Shown piece by piece: positions 1 through 6,763 of a stretch of 7,393 nucleotides of DNA (its first letter is position 1; each line of letters opens with the position of its first letter). The position numbers and the translations under genes were made by a program. The stretch comes from WJJR01 sp964440935 (GTDB taxonomy: Bacteria; Zixibacteria; MSB-5A5; WJJR01), in assembly GCA_964440935.1 (NCBI GenBank), contig CAYTTY010000081.1, positions 1 to 7,393 of the forward strand, read 5' to 3'. A model generated the notes under the pieces. The model made no database searches. It was not told where the DNA came from and saw nothing but the letters and a program-made list of their open reading frames with translations.

Positions 1-91
1 TGCGCCCGCCCGCCGCAACAGTTTCAATCGGACAGGAATTGTGACAACCGCTATAGAGCAATGGTTGGCAACGTCCTCCGTTCCAACTGGA

Positions 92-119
92 GTGCCATGG
101 GTCTGACAGCCCGTGGCAC
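92..119. repeat. Hairpin-forming inverted repeat downstream of the cysteine desulfurase gene
   Basis: GTGCCATGGG (92-101) pairs with CCCGTGGCAC (110-119) over 10 positions with one G-T wobble and an 8-base loop. It lies about 75 bases beyond the stop codon of the minus-strand cysteine desulfurase gene. No T-tract follows on the minus strand, so a classical intrinsic terminator is not supported. It could be a dispersed palindromic repeat or a 3'-end structure. Nothing else recognisable was seen in 1-194. Confidence 0.5.
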
Positions 120-194
120 CCAAATGATGCACACAACACGCGATGGCCGGCTTTATATACGGCGGAACAGAACTCTGGCGGTCCCTATAGAAAC

Positions 195-1400
195 TCAGCG
201 AGCGGCAACCGCTGTCCGCTCCCGCGCCTGTGCTGCGATCTCCGTCATCGCGTGAATGGCGGCGTCGATGTGGGCGTCGGTGTTAAACGGCCCAATGGCG
301 AAACGGACGCTTCCGTGCCGTGACATTGTTCCCAGTTGTTTGTGCACGAGCGGCGCGCAGTGCAACCCGGTGCGGGTGGCGATGTTGTGATCGACGTCGA
401 GCATGATGCCGACGTCGCCCGCTTCCATTCCGCGAATATTGACCGCGATTGTGGGGACGTGATTCTCGAGACTCTCACAGCAGTAAAGTTCAACGCCCTC
501 GATCCGCCTGAAACCGTCGACGAGTGACTGCGCCAGTTTCATTTCACGCGCGTGAATCTGTTCCGGTCCTCCCTGATCGGCAATCCAGTTCTGCGCTTCC
601 CAAAGTGACGCAATACCGACGATGTTGGGCGTACCGTATTCCATACGGAACGGGTACTCATCCAAGTGGTACGGGTAGGCCGACCGGACTCCGGTGCCGC
701 CGGCGCGACGGTGTGGAATGTCGACATGCTTGCGAATGCACAGTCCGCCGATGCCGGTGCTGCCCATCAATGACTTGTGACCTGTGAATGCCAACACATC
801 GATGTTCATTTTCTGCATATCGATCGGGACAACGCCCGCGGTCTGTGACGCATCGATGGCAAAGAGAACTCCCTTCTCTTTGCACACACGGCCGATATCG
901 GCAACCGGTTGCACGGTGCCGATGACATTGGAGCCGTGATTGACAATCACCAGTTTCGTGTCCGGTTCGATGGCATTCTTGATGTCATCGGGATCGACAA
1001 ACCCATTGCTGTCGAATGGCACCCATGTTGCCCGTACACCGTGATCGCGGACGAGATGATTGATCGGCCGGATGACTGAATTGTGCTCGAGATTGGTGGT
1101 GACAACATGATCGCCCGATTCGAGCACACCAAAGAGAAGCAGGTTGAGCGCATCGGTGGCGTTGTACGAAAAACAGAGGCGTTCGGGAACGATCTGGTCG
1201 CCGCCGAAAAACCGGGTCAGTCGCTGCCGGAGATCCTCGACGATGTTGCCCGCTTCGATCGCCTTATCAAACCCGCTGCGCCCGGGGTTGACCCCGCAGC
1301 GGCGGTAAAAATCTACCATGAAATCGTAAACTTTTTCGGGCTTGGGCCAGGAGGTCGCGGCGTTGTCGAGGTAGATCAGTTCATGTTCGGTTGAATCCAT
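195..1400 (-). CDS. Cysteine desulfurase-family PLP-dependent aminotransferase (class V)
   Basis: This 401-residue protein belongs to the class V aminotransferase fold type I family, in the group annotated as cysteine desulfurases, which take sulfur from cysteine as an enzyme-bound persulfide for Fe-S cluster or other thio-cofactor assembly. Visible landmarks are LDNAAT at residues 11-16, a PLP-stacking His in LEHNS (H106), the PLP-binding Asp and Gln in AIDASQTAG (D183, Q186), the Schiff-base Lys in TGHKS (K209), the candidate catalytic Cys in RTGLHCAP (C348), and VRFAIGPFNT near the C-terminus. Length is normal for the family and no signal peptide is seen, so it should be cytoplasmic. The ATG at 1400 is preceded by GGGAGG (1408-1413) at a 7-base spacing, which fixes the start. 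No scaffold (SufU/IscU) or sulfur-carrier gene is adjacent, so the sulfur acceptor is unknown. A selenocysteine lyase or related activity cannot be excluded. Confidence 0.93.
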   Translation of the reverse strand: MDSTEHELIYLDNAATSWPKPEKVYDFMVDFYRRCGVNPGRSGFDKAIEAGNIVEDLRQRLTRFFGGDQIVPERLCFSYNATDALNLLLFGVLESGDHVVTTNLEHNSVIRPINHLVRDHGVRATWVPFDSNGFVDPDDIKNAIEPDTKLVIVNHGSNVIGTVQPVADIGRVCKEKGVLFAIDASQTAGVVPIDMQKMNIDVLAFTGHKSLMGSTGIGGLCIRKHVDIPHRRAGGTGVRSAYPYHLDEYPFRMEYGTPNIVGIASLWEAQNWIADQGGPEQIHAREMKLAQSLVDGFRRIEGVELYCCESLENHVPTIAVNIRGMEAGDVGIMLDVDHNIATRTGLHCAPLVHKQLGTMSRHGSVRFAIGPFNTDAHIDAAIHAMTEIAAQARERTAVAAR

Positions 1401-1467
1401 GAGGCGGCCTCCCGGACTGCTAAAGCTAACTACATCGGCTTCGGTGGTGTTCGCGCATCATGTGAAA

Positions 1468-1496
1468 AACATAACAAATACTGCCCAATGGCGCAA
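1468..1496 (-). promoter_or_regulatory. Possible sigma70-type promoter of the cysteine desulfurase gene
   Basis: On the minus strand TTGCGC (1491-1496) and TATGTT (1468-1473) are separated by exactly 17 bases, about 70 bases upstream of the start codon at 1400. The -10 box matches 4 of 6 consensus positions and the -35 box 3 of 6. The surrounding bases are AT-rich compared with the flanking genes. This is a weak match by eye. The rest of 1401-1623 shows no gene and no convincing terminator for the desaturase. Confidence 0.3.
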
Positions 1497-1623
1497 GAGA
1501 GACAAACGAAACGCCTCGTGCCCAGGACATCTTTGACAATGTCGCCTTCAATTGACCGAAGTGAGCGAAACCACTTCCCGCCTCATCACCTACCGTATTG
1601 GCATTTCGGAGTTCGTAAGACGG

Positions 1624-2673
1624 TCACAAAGAGGTTGGGGAGAGTGCCTTTCGCTTCTTCGCCATCTGCCGCCGGAATTCGCCGAAGCTGATGAGACATG
1701 CATTGTCCTCGTCCCACAGTCGATATCGCAGTGCTTTCAAGCTGGCGCGTACGCCGGTGCGTTTGGTGACCCGGAACACGGAGCTGTCCTCATGACAGCG
1801 CGCCAAGTTGTAGTTTGGAATCTTTGGATTCAAATGGTGGATGTGGTGGTAGCCGATGCTGCCGGTGAACCATCGGAGAAGATGCGGCAGGTCGTAGAAT
1901 GAGCCCCCAAGCAGCGAGGCCGCAACGAAGTCCCATTCGCCACCGCGCGCCCAGTACACGCCCTCGAATTGGTGCTGCACATAAAACAGCCAGACACCGG
2001 CCGCCTGTGCAAGCAGCATCGAGGAGAGTTGAATCACCAGGTACTCCTGCCAGCCAATTACCCAGCAGGCCGAGGCGGCAACGGCAAGGATGCCAAGATT
2101 GGTCCAGTAGATGCTGTGTCGTTCACGGCGACTCTCGGCGCCAAACGTCATGCGGTTACTAACCAGCGTTAGGAACAGCGGCCCCAACAGTAACATCACC
2201 AAAGGATTCCGATAGAGTCGATAGCGTAGCCGTTTTGTCCAGGGAGCGCGCACGTACTCATCGACCGTCATCATCCAGATGTCACCATCGCCGCGTTGGT
2301 CGAGATTACCCGATGTCGCGTGATGACGCGCATGCTGCATCCGCCAGAAGTGATAGGGCGTAAAGGTGAGTACGCCGGTCACGATACCCCAGAAATTGTT
2401 GGCTCGCTGCGAATGAAAAAACGACGAGTGGCCGCAGTCGTGGAAGATGATGAACAGGCGAATCTGGAAACCGGCCATCAGGACAATCAGCGGCAGCGCC
2501 AGCCAGATCGAGAAGCCGAGCGCATAGTAGGTCAGCACCCAGAGGCCGACGTACGGCACCAGCGTGTTGATCAGTTGCCAGATGCTGCGTTTGGGATCGG
2601 GTTTCTGGTGGTTGGACATTGCCTGGCGCAGGGCATTGCGATCAATCTGGTTGGTGTCGGCGCCCGCTGACAT
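1624..2673 (-). CDS. Membrane fatty acid desaturase
   Basis: This 349-residue integral membrane di-iron enzyme would introduce double bonds into fatty acyl chains using O2 and an external electron donor. The three histidine boxes are present: HDCGH (residues 78-82), HARHH (114-118) and HHIHH (276-280), plus an extra His in VQHQFEG (H234). Hydrophobic stretches at about 37-77, 156-172, 190-205 and 211-232 fit the usual arrangement, with the His clusters facing the cytoplasm. The context TSGNLDQRGDGD after box 2 and LNPKIPNYNL after box 3 resembles the acyl-lipid delta-12/omega-6-type bacterial desaturases; the regiospecificity is inferred, not shown. The frame extends upstream to an ATG at 2730, but the ATG at 2673 is preferred because AGGAGGA lies just before it and the extra 19 residues look like translated leader. 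No ferredoxin or reductase gene is adjacent. Confidence 0.93.
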   Translation of the reverse strand: MSAGADTNQIDRNALRQAMSNHQKPDPKRSIWQLINTLVPYVGLWVLTYYALGFSIWLALPLIVLMAGFQIRLFIIFHDCGHSSFFHSQRANNFWGIVTGVLTFTPYHFWRMQHARHHATSGNLDQRGDGDIWMMTVDEYVRAPWTKRLRYRLYRNPLVMLLLGPLFLTLVSNRMTFGAESRRERHSIYWTNLGILAVAASACWVIGWQEYLVIQLSSMLLAQAAGVWLFYVQHQFEGVYWARGGEWDFVAASLLGGSFYDLPHLLRWFTGSIGYHHIHHLNPKIPNYNLARCHEDSSVFRVTKRTGVRASLKALRYRLWDEDNACLISFGEFRRQMAKKRKALSPTSL

Positions 2674-2684
2674 TGAGATCACTG

Positions 2685-2691
2685 TCCTCCT
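2685..2691 (-). promoter_or_regulatory. Ribosome binding site that sets the desaturase start
   Basis: AGGAGGA on the minus strand sits 11 bases before the ATG at 2673. The spacing is a little long but the match is strong. An in-frame GTG at 2682 is only 2 bases from it and is too close. The site lies inside the longer frame that begins at 2730, which argues against that upstream start. Confidence 0.65.
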
Positions 2692-2825
2692 GTGTGAAAT
2701 ACCATCGGCGGACCGAAAGTACGGATGCATACCCTCACCTACAAACTCTTTTGCACTTTGATCCCGAAAAGTTCAATTGCCGATGCCCTATCAGCCGAAC
2801 CGACCACGTCGGCGCGACACGGCGA

Positions 2826-2844
2826 GATACGATAAGCACGTATC
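2826..2844. promoter_or_regulatory. Small inverted repeat upstream of the methyltransferase promoter (possible operator)
   Basis: GATACG (2826-2831) and CGTATC (2839-2844) form a perfect 6-bp inverted repeat with a 7-base AT-rich centre. It ends 5 bases before the proposed -35 box at 2850, in the divergent region between the desaturase and the methyltransferase. Its position would suit a transcription-factor site, but a chance repeat of this size is quite possible and no regulator gene is nearby. Confidence 0.25.
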
Positions 2845-2849
2845 AGGAA

Positions 2850-2878
2850 TGGACTTCGAGTGGGCCGTGTGGTAGAAT
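2850..2878 (+). promoter_or_regulatory. Sigma70-type promoter for the methyltransferase-hydrolase pair
   Basis: TGGACT (2850-2855) and TAGAAT (2873-2878) are separated by 17 bases. The -10 box matches 5 of 6 consensus positions and the -35 box 4 of 6. Transcription would start near 2885, leaving a leader of about 30 bases that contains the ribosome binding site at 2908-2911. The only 52-base gap between the two downstream genes suggests it serves both. Confidence 0.5.
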
Positions 2879-2907
2879 CCCGGTCATCCGCGGGGGTGAC
2901 ATTTGAC

Positions 2908-2911
2908 GGAG
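2908..2911 (+). promoter_or_regulatory. Ribosome binding site that sets the methyltransferase start
   Basis: GGAG lies 6 bases before the ATG at 2918, but directly abuts the ATG at 2912 and is downstream of the TTG at 2903. Good spacing therefore favours 2918 as the start. Confidence 0.5.
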
Positions 2912-2917
2912 ATGAAT

Positions 2918-3796
2918 ATGGATGACCACCCATCAAGCGACCGAATCCTCAACGATCTGGTCTTTAGACACGAGACGCCCGCAGCAGATCCTGATGACGT
3001 CAAGCGCCGCCACCACGGCAATCGCGAGGCATGGAACGAAGTCGCCGTCCACTCCTACCGAAACGATCTGGACGAACGGATTGCATTTCTGAAGGCCGGC
3101 CAGAGCAACATGCACCCGATTGAGAAGCGAAACCTGGGTCATCTGTCAAACTGGTGTGATACGGCGGTTCATCTCATGTGTGCATCGGGACGGGACACGA
3201 TTTCCCTGCTCAATGAGGGCGCCAAGCGTGTTGTGGGCATTGACATCTCCGACGAGCACATAGCCAATGCCCGCGCGACGTCAAATGCTCTCGGAGTTGC
3301 GGCCACCTGGTACGCGTGCGATGTTCTCGACACACCCGCTGAACTTGATGGCACCGCCGATCTGGTCTACACCGGGCGCGGTGCGATGTGCTGGCTGCAT
3401 GACCTCGATGCGTGGGCGGCGGTCGTGTATTGTTTGCTGAAACCCGGCGGTGTGTTCCATGTGCTCGATGATCACCCATTCGTGTGGTTACTCGACCCCG
3501 ACGCCGATCAGCCAGTATACTTCGACATCGATTACTTCAGGCATTCCGAATCGTCACAGGGCTGGCCGGGATCGTATGTCGGGAATTTCATTCCCATCGA
3601 AGAGCAGGCGCGCAAATACGAGCGCTTGTGGACACTCTCCGACATTGTCAATGCGATCGCCAACACGGGACTACGGATCGAGTACCTCGGTGAACACCCC
3701 GAGGATTACTGGCCATCAATGCCGAATTGGAAGGACGAATATCGTGGCAAGCTTCCGCTGACGTTCTCGCTATTGGCGCGGAAGGTTTCAGGATAA
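2918..3796 (+). CDS. Class I SAM-dependent methyltransferase
   Basis: The protein has 292 residues from the preferred ATG, or 297 from an in-frame TTG at 2903. It is a Rossmann-fold methyltransferase that would move a methyl group from S-adenosylmethionine to an unidentified substrate. Landmarks are a variant motif I, AVHLMCASGRDTISL (about residues 83-97), the acidic strand-2 motif VVGIDIS (105-111), the D135 region YACDVLD after strand 3, DLVYTGRGAMCWLHDL (148-163) as the motif IV-like strand, and LLKPGGVF (173-180) before strand 5. The N-terminal 80 residues (with REAWNEVAVHSYRND) and the C-terminal WTLSDIVNAIANTGLRIEYL region resemble small-molecule methyltransferases of the Methyltransf_11/25 type. 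No membrane segment or signal peptide is seen. The downstream hydrolase follows after 52 bases and may be co-transcribed, but the pairing does not reveal the substrate. Confidence 0.88.
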   Translation: MDDHPSSDRILNDLVFRHETPAADPDDVKRRHHGNREAWNEVAVHSYRNDLDERIAFLKAGQSNMHPIEKRNLGHLSNWCDTAVHLMCASGRDTISLLNEGAKRVVGIDISDEHIANARATSNALGVAATWYACDVLDTPAELDGTADLVYTGRGAMCWLHDLDAWAAVVYCLLKPGGVFHVLDDHPFVWLLDPDADQPVYFDIDYFRHSESSQGWPGSYVGNFIPIEEQARKYERLWTLSDIVNAIANTGLRIEYLGEHPEDYWPSMPNWKDEYRGKLPLTFSLLARKVSG

Positions 3797-3848
3797 TCCC
3801 CACGGCCATCCCCTTGATGCAGGATCGGTCAACTCCTAACATCAGGGT

Positions 3849-4733
3849 ATGACAGATCTATCTTTTGACAGACTACAGAATGCGTCCGTCGATGGGACCC
3901 AGTTGGCGTATCACGAATCCGGCCAGGGCGATCCGGTGATTCTGGTGCATGGCACAGCATCGGATATTCGGACGTGGTCGCAACAAATTTCGTCGCTCAG
4001 TGATTCGCATCGCGTGATTGCGTACAGCCGACGGTATGCGCGTCCGAACAATGACATCCCGGATGGCATGGATGACCAGATGCTGCCGCACGTCGAGGAC
4101 CTGCGGTCATTCCAACAAGCGGTCGATGCACAGCCGGCGCACCTGGTCGGCCATTCATGGGGTGGATTTGTGTGCCTGCTGGCGGCGATTCACCATCCTG
4201 ACAGTGTAAAGAGCCTAGTGGTGCTCGAGCCGCCGGTGGTGTCGCTGTTTGTGAGCACACCTCCGAAACCCGCCGAATTGGCCACGCTGATGGTCAAACG
4301 ACCGACAACGGCCACCGCCATTATCTCCCTCGGGCGTGGTTTGGAATCGGCGGAAAAGGCATTTCGCCACGGCGATGACAACGAAGCGATGCAGATCTTT
4401 GGCAGGACGGTTCTCGGCGAGGAGTGGTTCGAGCGTCTCGCGGAAGATCGGATGCAGCAGAGCTTTGATAATGCCAAGTCTGCCAAAGCGCAGATGCTCG
4501 GTGACGGATTCCCACCGTTGAGCGATGACCAGGTGAAGAACGTTTCGACACCGACGCTACTACTGGAAGCGGAAGACAGCCCGTCTGCGTTTCACAAGCT
4601 GCTTGATCGTCTCGAGGAATTGATGCCGAACACGCAGCGCGTTAAGATTCCCAATGCATCACACATCATGAACGAAGACAATCCCGGCGCGGTGAACGAG
4701 GCGGTAAAGGGGTTTCTGAAGACAGTTCAATAG
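3849..4733 (+). CDS. Alpha/beta hydrolase
   Basis: This 294-residue alpha/beta-hydrolase-fold protein probably hydrolyses an ester or related bond of an unknown small molecule in the cytoplasm. It shows the oxyanion-side motif VHGTASD (33-39), the nucleophile elbow GHSWGG (101-106, Ser103), a C-terminal strand ending in LLLEAEDSP (the acid is likely D243, or a nearby Glu) and the catalytic His in NASHIMNEDNP (His272). Residues about 130-215 form a helical lid-like insertion. The start is forced: an in-frame TAA at 3837-3839 lies four codons upstream, and later starts would cut the first beta strands. The only purine-rich match, AGGG at 3844-3847, is one base from the ATG, so initiation looks weak or unconventional. 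No terminator hairpin was seen between it and the methyltransferase gene, consistent with co-transcription. Family membership is clear but the substrate is not. Confidence 0.92.
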   Translation: MTDLSFDRLQNASVDGTQLAYHESGQGDPVILVHGTASDIRTWSQQISSLSDSHRVIAYSRRYARPNNDIPDGMDDQMLPHVEDLRSFQQAVDAQPAHLVGHSWGGFVCLLAAIHHPDSVKSLVVLEPPVVSLFVSTPPKPAELATLMVKRPTTATAIISLGRGLESAEKAFRHGDDNEAMQIFGRTVLGEEWFERLAEDRMQQSFDNAKSAKAQMLGDGFPPLSDDQVKNVSTPTLLLEAEDSPSAFHKLLDRLEELMPNTQRVKIPNASHIMNEDNPGAVNEAVKGFLKTVQ

Positions 4734-4753
4734 ATAACAATCAGCGTTGGGGT

Positions 4754-4788
4754 GGCCCGGGCCTTGAGCTTTCTTGAAAAGGTGCACC
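4754..4788. other. Short palindromes in the 4734-5032 convergent gap
   Basis: The 299-base gap between the convergent hydrolase and DUF5131 genes has no credible gene. Its left side contains the perfect palindromes GGCCCGGGCC (4754-4763) and GGTGCACC (4781-4788). They may be part of a dispersed intergenic repeat. No T-tract-backed terminator is visible for the hydrolase transcript. The rest of the gap is described in the two repeat entries at 4810-4877 and 4949-5025. Confidence 0.3.
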
Positions 4789-4809
4789 AAGCAGTCCGAG
4801 CGTTTTCGC

Positions 4810-4877
4810 AGGGGCGTATTGCATACGCCCTTCGGTAGAACGTCCTGTGACCGATCGGGCGTATGCAATACGCCCCT
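4810..4877. repeat. Perfect 21-bp inverted repeat with self-palindromic arms
   Basis: The 21 bases at 4810-4830 are the exact reverse complement of 4857-4877, separated by 26 bases. Each arm is also a hairpin on its own, GGGCGTAT-TGC-ATACGCCC in the left arm. Inside the spacer TCGGT (4832-4836) pairs with ACCGA (4850-4854), extending the large hairpin. The structure can therefore fold either as one long stem or as two separate small hairpins. It could act as a two-way terminator between the convergent genes, although no clear T-tract flanks it, or be a non-autonomous palindromic element. No protein-coding content was found. Confidence 0.85.
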
Positions 4878-4948
4878 ACAAAGGCATGTGGTCTGTGATA
4901 CACACGTTCTTCAACAGACCCCTTGATCCGGATTTCAAACCGATGAAG

Positions 4949-5025
4949 GCCCGACGGGGCGGGAAGTCATCGCCCGGGGCGCTTGTGGTGAGCCCGCCGC
5001 GGCGGCTCGAATCCATCAGCCCGGG
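4949..5025 (-). repeat. Structured intergenic repeat, copy C
   Basis: Read on the minus strand, this stretch matches copy B (7261-7328) in blocks: CGGGCT-x-ATGGATTCGA, then TCACCACAAGCGCCC after a variable apex, then 11 variable bases, then GCCCC-x-TCGGG-x-C. The apex holds a GC-rich near-palindrome (4990-5008) that replaces a smaller hairpin in copy B. The repeat begins 7 bases after the DUF5131 stop codon and has the same orientation as that operon, so it would form the 3' end of the transcript. Confidence 0.7.
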
Positions 5026-5032
5026 ATATACG

Positions 5033-5785
5033 TCAACTAAGAGCATGCTTAGCCTGTCGCTTGCGCCAGCGTGACACAGGCATCGGCATTTCATCCCACG
5101 TGCGGCCATCGAGTTCGCGTCCAAACCGCTTCTTGTGGACGCCTCCCCACTGCTTGAAAAAGAACGGCACTCCCTGCCGCACACACCGCTCCCGAATTTC
5201 ACGTACCCAATCGGCGTCCATCGGTCGGCACCCCGGGCCGGACTCGCCACCGACAATCACCCAGTCCATCCCGCCTAATGGCAACCGAGCAATGCGTCCG
5301 ATTAATGGCTCGACCGACAGGAACCGGACGGCTGCAGGAATCGCGCGCAAACAATGCGCGCGATACGTGTACTCCGCAGTCTCAATACTGACACCCATCC
5401 AGACATTCTCCGGCCACGGCAACGCGGGGCCGATCTCGGCGAGGTATTCGGCGCGTTTAGTAAGAATCTGAAACTGATGCCAGTGGGCGCGTCGCATGAC
5501 ATCGAAGACACGCTCGACAAATTCGAACGGAATGTCGCGATGGAACAGATCGCTCATCGAGTTGACGAAGATCGTCTGTGGCTTCCTCCATCCGAGCGGC
5601 AGCTCAAGCGCTCCGGGCTGCGGCGTTAACTCAAACCCGTTCCTATAGTTAGCCGCCCCCATCGCCTTCAGCCGCCGGGCCATCCGTTCGGCATAGCAAT
5701 GCTTACACCCGGGGCTGACCTTGTCGCAACCGGTGACGGGGTTCCAGGTGGAGGTGGTCCATTCGATGGGGGAGAGTTGGGACAT
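5033..5785 (-). CDS. Phage Gp37/Gp68-family protein (DUF5131, PF07505) with three-Cys motif
   Basis: This 250-residue protein is a full-length member of the phage Gp37/Gp68 family. Its function is not established. The N-terminal WTTSTWNPVTGC segment leads into a three-cysteine motif, C20-x6-C27-x2-C30 followed by YAER, which resembles a stretched radical-SAM iron-sulfur site (canonical Cys-x3-Cys-x2-Cys). Further family signatures are FVNSMSDLFH (about residue 73), FQILTKRAEYL, WMGVSIE, VRFLSVEPLIG, WVIVGGESGPGCRPMD and the C-terminal PFFFKQWGG. The repeating strand-helix pattern with LTKR and SVEPL would fit a TIM-barrel-like radical SAM core, which is an inference. It is the second gene of an operon, 24 bases after tcmP, with only a weak ribosome binding site (GAGA), so translation may be coupled to the upstream gene. 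Its GC content matches the left-hand genes rather than its partner. Confidence 0.92.
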   Translation of the reverse strand: MSQLSPIEWTTSTWNPVTGCDKVSPGCKHCYAERMARRLKAMGAANYRNGFELTPQPGALELPLGWRKPQTIFVNSMSDLFHRDIPFEFVERVFDVMRRAHWHQFQILTKRAEYLAEIGPALPWPENVWMGVSIETAEYTYRAHCLRAIPAAVRFLSVEPLIGRIARLPLGGMDWVIVGGESGPGCRPMDADWVREIRERCVRQGVPFFFKQWGGVHKKRFGRELDGRTWDEMPMPVSRWRKRQAKHALS

Positions 5786-5809
5786 AGGATTCTCGGGATA
5801 GTGTGGGGT

Positions 5810-6658
5810 CTACAAATCCAACCGCTGCTGAGAGCCAGCATATGGCTGAATCTTGCGCCAGAAATCGTATCCCCTTGGATTCTTGGAGAAAAACGCAAGG
5901 TGATATAGTGGCACTCTCGGATCACCAGTTGTAAAGTGCTTCATGCGATCCTTAGCCTCCGGAAGAAAACCAAGTGCCATCATCTTCTCGGCGAATAATC
6001 TCGACACGAAGGTTGTGAACTTCTCTCCACTTTCACGAGCCGCATACCAGTCCTCTCGCCAGGAATTCGAGGACAAGAGCGCATCTACAACATCGCTCTC
6101 ACCATCTACATAGCGGGCTTCATTTCGTCGTCCGTCCATTTCAAGAGCAAGTAGCACCAGAAAGTCGATTCTCTTACATCTTTCCATAAGAGTAGCTATC
6201 GTATCAAATGAGAATCGAAGCCCAAAGGGATCTATTAAGCAAAATGTCAACGATGTATCGAGATCGACTGTCATCTTCAACTCGTCAACAACTTGATGAA
6301 CTTCGATGTTACAATCACCATGGATAACGGTCGCATCCAGTTCCGGATGCTCACGTGATACGCGTTCTTCAAGAGCTCGCACACACTCCTTCTTCTTGTC
6401 GCAGAAGACATATTTTACAAAGGGGTCTTTCACGTCCATCGCCAACAACGCCGAACTCTTAACAATCCGATCTGTATTCCGTATTTGTGCGTATCCAGCA
6501 CCGGCGAACAGATCAATGTATACCCTCGATGGCCATTTGTTTTTCATTCCTGTCGAAAATAGTCGATCATAATACCAAACAACTCGATATTTCTCCTCCG
6601 ACCACGCGCCAACTGGTGGTGTGAAGAAACCGTCTTTCTTCCCCGTCGGTATATTCAT
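5810..6658 (-). CDS. tcmP: Three-Cys-motif partner protein TcmP
   Basis: This 282-residue protein matches the TcmP family (TIGR04474), which is defined by being encoded next to Gp37/Gp68-type three-Cys-motif proteins, exactly as here. Its biochemical role is unknown. The sequence shows what look like Rossmann methyltransferase motifs: YIDLFAGAG (47-55) as motif I, the acidic end of strand 2 in FCDKKKEC (85-92), IHGDCN (112-117), and CLIDPFGLRF (140-149) in the position of a DPPY-like motif IV. The C-terminal YHLAFFSKNPRGYDFWRKI is typical of the family. There is no membrane segment. The ATG at 6658 has GAAGG about 10 bases upstream. Hand counts of sampled 60-base lines give roughly 38-48% GC, clearly below DUF5131 (about 52-67%), which suggests separate recent acquisition. 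It is the first gene of the operon. Confidence 0.9.
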   Translation of the reverse strand: MNIPTGKKDGFFTPPVGAWSEEKYRVVWYYDRLFSTGMKNKWPSRVYIDLFAGAGYAQIRNTDRIVKSSALLAMDVKDPFVKYVFCDKKKECVRALEERVSREHPELDATVIHGDCNIEVHQVVDELKMTVDLDTSLTFCLIDPFGLRFSFDTIATLMERCKRIDFLVLLALEMDGRRNEARYVDGESDVVDALLSSNSWREDWYAARESGEKFTTFVSRLFAEKMMALGFLPEAKDRMKHFTTGDPRVPLYHLAFFSKNPRGYDFWRKIQPYAGSQQRLDL

Positions 6659-6731
6659 CCTTTGTTTACCTTCACACTTGTCCTGACAGAAGCAAACGAA
6701 GGAGTAGGGAAATCCGCAAGGAGAAATCGAG

Positions 6732-6758
6732 CTTATAGCGGCAGAAGTGATACCGCAA
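6732..6758 (-). promoter_or_regulatory. Possible promoter of the tcmP operon
   Basis: On the minus strand TTGCGG (6753-6758) and TATAAG (6732-6737) lie about 75-100 bases upstream of the TcmP start. The -10 box is good (5 of 6) but the 15-base spacing is short. It is immediately next to repeat copy A, so transcription would begin inside the space between that repeat and tcmP. Nothing else gene-like was seen in 6659-6763. Confidence 0.28.
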
Positions 6759-6763
6759 ACTAA

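Noticed and set aside
61..255. 64-residue plus-strand frame at the left end
   Set aside because: It overlaps the hairpin at 92-119 and the 3' end of the cysteine desulfurase gene, is rich in Arg, and has no ribosome binding site.
2674..2730. Longer N-terminus of the desaturase from the ATG at 2730
   Set aside because: The strong AGGAGGA at 2685-2691 lies within this extension, and the added residues do not resemble desaturase sequence.
195..4733. The four left-hand genes as one biosynthetic cluster
   Set aside because: They are on two strands, have separate promoters and spacings, and their families have no shared pathway that the sequence shows.
5006..5014. GCTCGAATCC-like stretch resembling a tRNA T-loop
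   Set aside because: No acceptor stem, anticodon arm or D arm can be built around it, and the same bases are explained by repeat copy C on the other strand.
4876..5256. 126-residue minus-strand frame across the repeat and the DUF5131 end
   Set aside because: It overlaps the real DUF5131 gene in another frame and the repeat region, and has no recognisable domain.
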